Positions 58,013 to 64,000 of a stretch of 64,000 nt of DNA are shown piece by piece (position 1 is the stretch's first letter; each line of letters opens with the position of its first letter). The notes under the pieces are model-generated. The model was given only the letters and a program-made list of their open reading frames with translations. It was not told where the DNA came from and searched no databases. A program made the position numbers and the translations under genes. The stretch spans positions 6,118,872 to 6,182,871 of the forward strand of contig NC_084807.1 in assembly GCF_963583255.1 (NCBI RefSeq). The letters are read 5' to 3'. The DNA comes from Pyrus communis. Its lineage: Eukaryota > Streptophyta > Magnoliopsida > Rosales > Rosaceae.

Positions 58013-58653
58013 TTGGAAAAAATTCCCGAAAATTCGGAACCAAACCAAAAAAATCTCGATCCCAAACTAAGAAAGTCCCAAACCAGAATTCTTAAAATTT
58101 TTGGGCATGAAATACCAAACTGATCTCGAAATTTCGTTACGGGATTTGGTATTGTCCACTCAATTTTTATGTAATCCCATACCAAATCGAAAATAAATGA
58201 TATGTATATTATTATGTATATATGTATTATTATACATTTAAATTGTTGCTAACTATTAGTAACAATATAATTGGTGTGGTCTAAGGTAGTAACCATAGCC
58301 CTTTATCCCACATTTATTGATATGAATCTTCCACAAATGTGTCTATTTCTTCAACACGAAATCAAAAAATTATGTTGTTAGTTTTCGAACATATTAGGTT
58401 TGTAACTTATTATTTTTGCTTTTGGGTTTGCCACTTATTTTATTTTGATTGCATGTTAATTTAACTTAGTATGAATGATTGCTATTTCAATTTGTATGAA
58501 ATTTGAGAATACCAAACCATATCGAAATACCAAAAATATTTCGAAATTCCCAAAATTTGGGAATATCGAAATTTTGATTCAGGATTGGTCTTTGAATTCT
58601 CATCCCAAAATTTTTTTGATTTAGGATCTCATACCAAACCACGCCCTTATGGT
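58013..58653. mobile_element. hAT-like non-autonomous element (borders approximate)
   Basis: The left end TAGGGTTGGAAAAAATTCCC and the right end reading CCACGCCCTTA (reverse TAAGGGCGTGG) resemble the TAGGG-type TIRs of the element at 7837. Both sides have TTCGGAA/CCAAACC words in inverse order. No exact 8-bp TSD could be found, so the copy is older. Confidence 0.5.
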
Positions 58654-58928
58654 CATATATATTATCTGTTTCTCTTTACTTCCTCTGCGCGACTGGTATC
58701 CTGCCAGTACCAGCCAACAATTTCTTCCAAATTTTGCCCCATTTTAACATTTTGAAGGAAATGATTGACAACCATTTGCACCCACCATTCCAAGTCTTTG
58801 TCTAATTTCTGTATTCCCCCACAGCCACAGGTAAACGATTTGCTATCCTCTCTTTGTTAACAACTCTTAATTCCGGATTTGGTTACGATATTTACATCTA
58901 TATGTTGCGCTAACAAGTAAGTTGGTGT

Positions 58929-59097
58929 TGGTACTCGGTACTACGATATGGTGGTGCTCTCCACTTGTAAATAAGAGGTTTTAAGTTTGAATCTCGTTGA
59001 TAACAAATTCAGTACCAAATAAGTTACCCATTGTAGCTTTAGCCGAACTTCCTCATCCTCTTAGTGTAAACTATATAGTTGCACTAAAAATAAAGAA
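58929..59097 (+). mobile_element. tRNA-derived SINE with 17-bp TSD
   Basis: AACAAGTAAGTTGGTGT is repeated exactly at 58912-58928 and 59098-59114. Inside, an A-box-like ATATGGTGGTGCTC and a B-box-like AGTTTGAATCTC have tRNA-like spacing, and the unit ends in an A-rich tail. 169 bp. Confidence 0.85.
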
Positions 59098-59114
59098 AAC
59101 AAGTAAGTTGGTGT

Positions 59115-59552
59115 CTTTGATTGATTGTTTCCACATTGTAAGCATAGCCCAGAGTGTGTTATATGTGCGTTTGACAGTTTGTTTATGTCGAACGCAATGT
59201 GTTTGATGAAATGCGCAAGTGATCTCGTAGTAAGCGTGTGAGAGGCTTGCTACTACTCCATAGGGCATATATCCGTTGTTTATCTGGGGTTCCACTCATT
59301 TTCTTTTAGTTTTTGATTTATTTACATTAGCAGAAACACGGTTTCTAGGAAACTGAAAGAACGGAAAATGTACACTGAGCGCTTCTTACAGTGAAGAAGT
59401 AGACCTTAGAGAGTGGAAGCAGACCGAGATTGACTTGAATCACGCGTTTTCAAAGCATTACTATTCCTGAGTGCAGGTTCGGTGAGTTGCAGACAGTTAA
59501 ACATTCTTGCGAAAATTGCAGTGATGTGATCTGGGTACAACAAACAAAAGAA
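59115..59552. other. Upstream region of PYRD
   Basis: No clear TATA or known box could be assigned. An ATG at 59524 is followed at once by TGA (ATGTGA), a start-stop upstream ORF, if this part is in the leader. Confidence 0.4.
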
Positions 59553-61326
59553 ATGCAAGTTCAAACACTTTCACTCCAGAGTTACACTCTCAGTCCACCC
59601 ACTGTCTCGCTACCACAGCAACTTTCCAGTAAACCGTTGAGGTCGAATCCAAATTCAAATTTTGGCTTTTGCAATCCACTCAGAAGGATGTCCAAATCAC
59701 CAAATGGTTCGAGAAGTCATGGTAAATCTGTTGGGGTCACGTGTGGGATGGCACAAGAAGCGGGTGCAGATGATGGGTTCTATATGAGGAGGTGTGTAGA
59801 GCTTGCAAGAAAGGCTATCGGGTGTACCAGCCCCAATCCTATGGTGGGTTGTGTTATTGTCAAGGATGGCAAGGTTGTTGGTGAAGGCTTTCACCCAAAA
59901 GCTGGCCAGCCGCATGCTGAGGTATACTTATTTTCCTTAGTTTTAATGAAGTGGTTGAAACTTTCGGTCGCTTTGCTCTTTGGTTGGTTGCTTACAAGTT
60001 AAAATATTTTGGAAAGATCACAAAAATAATTAAACGAAGGGAAAGTAAATACCTAGATGCCGAGTCCTTCAACTTTTATTGTGGACCGTATGGTTCTGTT
60101 CTTTCTGGTTTTTTTTTTTTTTTCTCTGGTTTTTTCTTAAGAGTTTTATAATTGATTTCGTAATTATCATGCGATTTACCAAATTTTACCTGTTGTTGTA
60201 CATGAACTTATAAGTAGCTGTTAATGTAAACTTAGATCAAGAAGTCAAAATGTCAAATGTTACAGGTTTTTGCTCTGAGAGAAGCTGGGGATTTGGCTGA
60301 AAATGCAACAGCATATGTGAGCTTGGAACCGTGCAATCACTATGGGAGAACACCACCATGCAGCGAAGCCCTAATTAAAGCCAAAGTGAAAAAAGTGGTG
60401 GTTGGAATGGTGGATCCGAATCCAATCGTGGCATCAAAGGGGTTGGATAGATTAAGAGATGTTGGAATTGATGTTACTACCGGTGTAGAAGAAGAACTAT
60501 GCAAAAGGCTAAATGAGGCTTATATCCATCGCATGCTAACGGGGAATCCTTTCGTCACTATCCGGTAAACTTTTTTTGTTTAGATTAGTCAATAGTAAAG
60601 ACAATAAAAATGAGTGCAAATGATACCTTATTCGATACTTTTGTTTTGTATATGCCTTGATGTATTTGATTAGAGTGAAGTTGAGAGTTATTTGACCCTT
60701 TTGTTCTTGTTAGCAGATACTCGATCTCAGTCAATGGAAACTTTCTGGATCAGCTTGGACAAGGAGTTGCTGAGTCTGGTGGTTACTATTCGCAATTGTT
60801 ACAGGAATATGATGCAGTTATTCTTTCTTCTTCCGCAATAATGGAGAACGTCTCTATTCCAGCGTCCCAAGAAGCTGGAGCCAATCAACCACTTCGGATT
60901 ATAATAGCTAGGGATAGTACTTCTCCAATCCAAATCCCTGCTGTCACCGTGGAACCAACTGATAAGCTAATAGTCTTTGCAGACAAAGAGACATCAGTAG
61001 AACTAGAAAGAGCTCAAACAGGTATTGAAACGGTGGCGTTCGATCAAATAAGCTTAAGTGCTATTTTGGAATACTGTAACTCTCAAGGAATGTGTAGTGT
61101 TTTGTTCGATTTAAAGGGAAACGTAAGTGATTTTGAAGAGCTTCTCCAAGACAGCATTGAACAGAATTTGTTGCAAAAAATTGTGGTAGAAGTATTGCCC
61201 CTGTGGGATGAAAATGATGTCGGGAACTTTCCTGTTGCATTGAAGAGTCTGAGTAAAAGAGTGGAACTGAAGAATTTGCAGCCTAAGATTTCAAATGAGA
61301 ATGTTGTGCTTGAGGGATATCTGTGA
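59553..61326 (+). CDS. PYRD: Riboflavin biosynthesis deaminase PYRD, chloroplastic
   Basis: PYRD deaminates the 2,5-diamino-6-ribosylamino-pyrimidinone phosphate made from GTP, an early step of plastid riboflavin (FMN/FAD) synthesis. Three exons in frame: 59553-59921, 60266-60564, 60717-61326; 425 residues against about 426 in Arabidopsis. Residues 1 to about 75 are Ser/Pro/Leu-rich without acids, a transit peptide ([20 protein letters not shown]). The deaminase domain follows with [16 protein letters not shown] (121-123, zinc His and catalytic Glu) and [12 protein letters not shown] (zinc Cys 146 and 155), all intact, which marks PYRD and not PYRR. The C-terminal reductase-like domain is degenerate, as usual for plant PYRD. 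The ATG at 59553 is the first in frame on this leader. Confidence 0.95.
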
Positions 61327-62767
61327 TATAAGTGACTATTACACGAAGAGATTTGAATCATTTTCGTGCTGATGCGGGAGAGAAATACGAGGATTTTACA
61401 GCGTTCGGGAAGAGTGGCGGACGGAGGCCAAGATCGTTTCTGATCTTCGGTCTCTGGGGCTTAGAGAGTTACTACTTTTTCGGTATTTTATTTACCTGCA
61501 TATTGAGGGTTGCCAACTTGCCATAGCCAAGAATGAAGGGAAACTGTATATGTAAGTTTGTATTGGAATCTACATGTTAAATGATTAATAAAATTTGTTT
61601 TTGTTTTTGTTTTTTTGTTTTTTTTTTTTTTTTGTTTTTTTGTTTTTTGTTTTTTGTTTTTTTATTAAATCTGGTGGATGTGAATTGCGCATTATCTTTT
61701 GAATTTTAAGCTCATTTTGGAATTTCAAAGGAAGAAAATCATCTTAGAATTCTAGTAAAACAGCCTCAAGTTAGAAATTTTGAAAAGTCTCCAATTTTTA
61801 AGATTGTGTTATTAGCATTGGACGCCACAATGATGGTATATCTGTGTGATGAAAATCCTTCCCGACTTATAGTGAGAACCCTAACATCATTGAAAATTAT
61901 TGAGTTTGAAGGAACTTCACTGTTAAACTCATTGCTACCTAGCACAATATGCTACCTGTAGTCTAGGGGTGGGAAAAAAAACCGACGAATTGAGAAACCG
62001 AATCAGACTATGAGAAAAAACCGAAAATAAACCTAGTTGACCACAACCCAAAACTGGGATCGAACCGAACCGAGTTATTAAATATGTACATTTATATATG
62101 TAAATTACGTGTCGATTTTTTTAATTTAGTACTGTTGATTTGATATTAATTACCATAATACAGTAATGTCGGTTTCTACTTTCTACCCATAAGCTCGAGT
62201 TCAAAACTTCTCTTTCCTTAAATTATTGTAATAATTTCGAATTCTCTCATCCTCTTTACTAATAATAAAATGAGGATTTACAATGAGGATAAGCCAAACC
62301 AAATTGTAAGAAAAAACCGACAAATCCTAAACCTAAATCATGTTAAAAAAACCAAATTTTTGGTTTAGATTTTTTATTTTTTTATCAAACGATAGATTTT
62401 GTAAATTAGAATGCCCTACATCTTTTCTATAGTTGTTAGGTTAAACATTCATCTCTTTTAAAGATTTGATTAAGGTGCTTTAATCAATTGCCACCTCAAT
62501 AATTATCTGTTTATTTAATTTCCATGTCATTAATTTAAATGCATTTATATAGAGGCATAAGGTAACTTAGCAACTAATTGCTTACAATTCGTCAATCCCC
62601 TTCTACACATTAAATGACATCTTTTTAATAAAATAAAATAAAAAATTAACTAACTAATTCCTCATTACCTTATTATCAGCATTTAAAAAAAAAAATTCTC
62701 TTTCTATCAAAAATGTCTCAATAAAAAGTCTTCAATATATTTTTTTTTCATGTATAGATATATAAAA
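61327..62767. other. Intergenic: PYRD 3' UTR, T-rich repeat, transposon debris
   Basis: 3' UTR to about 61590. (GTTTTTT)n-like T-rich DNA lies at 61598-61662. From 61971, TAGGGGTGGG followed by AACCGA words is the left end of a hAT-like element without a clear right end. 62369-62460 is a SINE remnant (T run, ATCAAACGATAG). No gene. Confidence 0.55.
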
Positions 62768-63338
62768 TGTCACATCCCGGCCCGGGCGGGACCACTTCCC
62801 GGGCCCGACTCCACCGTAACACGATATTGTCCGCTTTGGGCTTACCATTCCCTCACGGTTTTGTTTTTGGGAACTCACGAGCAACTTTCCAGTGGGTCAC
62901 CCATCATGAGATTGCTCTAGCCCCCCTTCTCGCTAAACTTCGGAGTTCCTACGGAACTTGAAGCCAGTGAGCTCCCAAAAGACCTCGTGCTAGGTAGGAA
63001 TGAGAATATACATATAAGGATCACTCCCCTGGGTGATGTGGGATGTCACAATCCACCCCCCTTAGGGGCCCGACGTCCTCGTCGACACACCACGGCTAGG
63101 GTTAGGCTCTGATACCAAATGTCACATCCCGGCCCGGGCGAGACCACTTCTCGGGCCCGACTCCACCGTAGCACGATATTGTCCGCTTTGAGCTTACCAT
63201 TCCCTCACGGTTTTGTTTTTGGGAACTCACGAGCAACTTCCCAGTGGGTCACCCATCATGGGATTGCTCTAGCCCCCTTCTCGCTTAACTTCGGAGTTCC
63301 TACGGAACTTGAAGCCAGTGAGCTCCCAAAAGGCCTCT
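62768..63338 (-). mobile_element. Cassandra-type TRIM with 5S-rRNA-like LTRs, interrupted
   Basis: Two LTR copies face the minus strand: 62768-63050 (3' LTR, complete, 283 bp) and 63120-63338 (5' LTR, cut by another element). Between them are only 69 bp, with the PBS TGGTATCAGAGC (plus 63106-63117) and a purine tract (minus AAGGGGGGTGG, plus 63053-63063). On the minus strand the LTR contains GAACTCCGAAGTT and ATGATGGGTGACCC, the internal-promoter part of 5S rRNA, the hallmark of Cassandra TRIMs. No coding capacity, as normal for the family. Confidence 0.92.
62883..62950 (-). other. 5S-rRNA-like segment in the Cassandra LTR
   Basis: Reverse complement shows GGAACTCCGAAGTT, then AGCGAG, then GATGGGTGACCCACTGG, in the order and spacing of plant 5S rRNA around its A box and C box. 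It is not an rRNA gene: the 5' third of 5S is missing and the middle has diverged. A second copy lies at about 63235-63302. Confidence 0.85.
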
Positions 63339-64000
63339 GTTTGGACCCAAAATTACATCATCTGCCTGAGCAATCGAGACCGTTGAATAAGCGAATTTTA
63401 GACCGTTGGATGATAAAGTGGTTGAAATAAATTTTAGTTATTATTGAGAAGTAATATTTTGATTTTTATCGTAATATTATCTTAATAATAACTAGGATAG
63501 TTAAAACCTAATTTTTGATATATCCAGTTGGTTGTTTCGGAAAAAATGATCTGATCCGTCTTCAAAGGATTGCGCAGAGACATTCGAATTGGCTCATTAT
63601 ATAAGAATTTAAGTGTATGCAATCTCTTACGTGGCTAATTATGACCTAAACCTAAGTCCTATTTCTGATATAGAAGTGGGTGGTGCGGTACAAAGTGACT
63701 TGGAATTCATGGATGAGATTGGTGCATGTGGTCTTATCTAGGAATTGGTGAAGGAGTCATGCATGCATGTGGTCTTTGGCAGAAGGTTTTGATGATGGAT
63801 AAAGGTTATTAGTCAAAGCAGGATTGCATCAGGTTGCAGGATGACAGCAAATTTTGATAAGATGTGAGCAATAAAGACATAGAGTCACAGTACAATTAGG
63901 ATTGGTTTTCGCGACTTTGGCTTGCAGATCTCTATAAATACCAAGCGGCAGACAATTAAAAGATGAGCTCCAATTCAGCATACAATTGCCCTGCGCAAAA
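63339..64000 (+). mobile_element. LTR retrotransposon, left LTR start (runs off the window)
   Basis: It begins TGTTTGGACCC inside the Cassandra 5' LTR, the same opening as the solo LTR at 41334. CTCTATAAATACC (63929-63941) is the likely TATA region, and GCCCTGCGCAAAA ends the window, as at 41930 in the other copy. The distance from LTR start to this landmark is about 55-65 bp longer than in the solo LTR. The right side and its TSD are outside the window. Confidence 0.8.

Noticed and set aside
62883..63302. 5S rRNA genes
   Set aside because: The 5S-like text is incomplete, sits inside LTRs with TG..CA ends, and the pair shares a PBS and PPT; it is Cassandra.
62767..63430. Two related plus-strand frames sharing HPGPG.TTSRARLHR
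   Set aside because: They are readings of the two Cassandra LTR copies, not a gene pair.

Overview
The window is plant nuclear DNA, almost certainly from a eudicot. Genes are split by AT-rich GT-AG introns, the space between them is filled with retrotransposons and MITEs, and there is a nuclear tRNA-Val(CAC). A Cassandra TRIM with a 5S-rRNA-like LTR and repeat families that look familiar from apple, pear and Prunus point to Rosaceae; that placement is inference from memory, not a search result.

Four protein genes look functional. (1) 269-4746, plus: the 3' part of a ribose-phosphate pyrophosphokinase (PRPP synthetase) gene, seven exons, 5' end outside the window. (2) 9543-13574, plus: a complete six-exon MSI1, a WD40 histone-binding protein of CAF-1 and PRC2. 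(3) 35909-28560, minus: a complete eleven-exon ABCC (MRP-type) full-size transporter, including a 43-nt first exon that an ORF search misses. (4) 59553-61326, plus: a complete three-exon PYRD, the plastid riboflavin-pathway deaminase. All exon junctions were checked for reading frame by hand. PRPP synthetase makes the precursor of purine nucleotides, and GTP feeds the riboflavin pathway, but the genes are 55 kb apart and nothing suggests a cluster.

Three gene relics lie between them: a CER1 (wax alkane synthesis) pseudogene at 14873-19221 cut at both ends and carrying a frameshift and a stop; a fragment of the 26S proteasome ATPase gene RPT6 at 27023-27434, split by a 114-bp insertion; and a GH9 endoglucanase fragment at 52389-52950 on the minus strand.

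The rest is mostly mobile DNA, and several boundaries can be fixed to the base by target-site duplications (TSDs): a hAT-like element (7837-8763), Mutator-type MITEs with 9-bp TSDs (16223-17214 and 40911-43091), the latter holding a solo LTR (41334-42509); a Copia element with two LTRs that read as identical (44297-50213) but a ruined pol and an intact antisense ORF; a 3.6-kb solo LTR (54231-57825); four tRNA-derived SINEs with TSDs; a 5'-truncated LINE with poly(A) (24001-25021); and a Cassandra element (62768-63338) broken by the start of another LTR retrotransposon that runs off the window.

No CRISPR array, operon or clearly new biological system is visible. The strongest candidates for follow-up are the antisense coiled-coil ORF preserved in the young Copia element, the palindromic TATA box in its LTRs, and the paired E2F sites directly upstream of MSI1.
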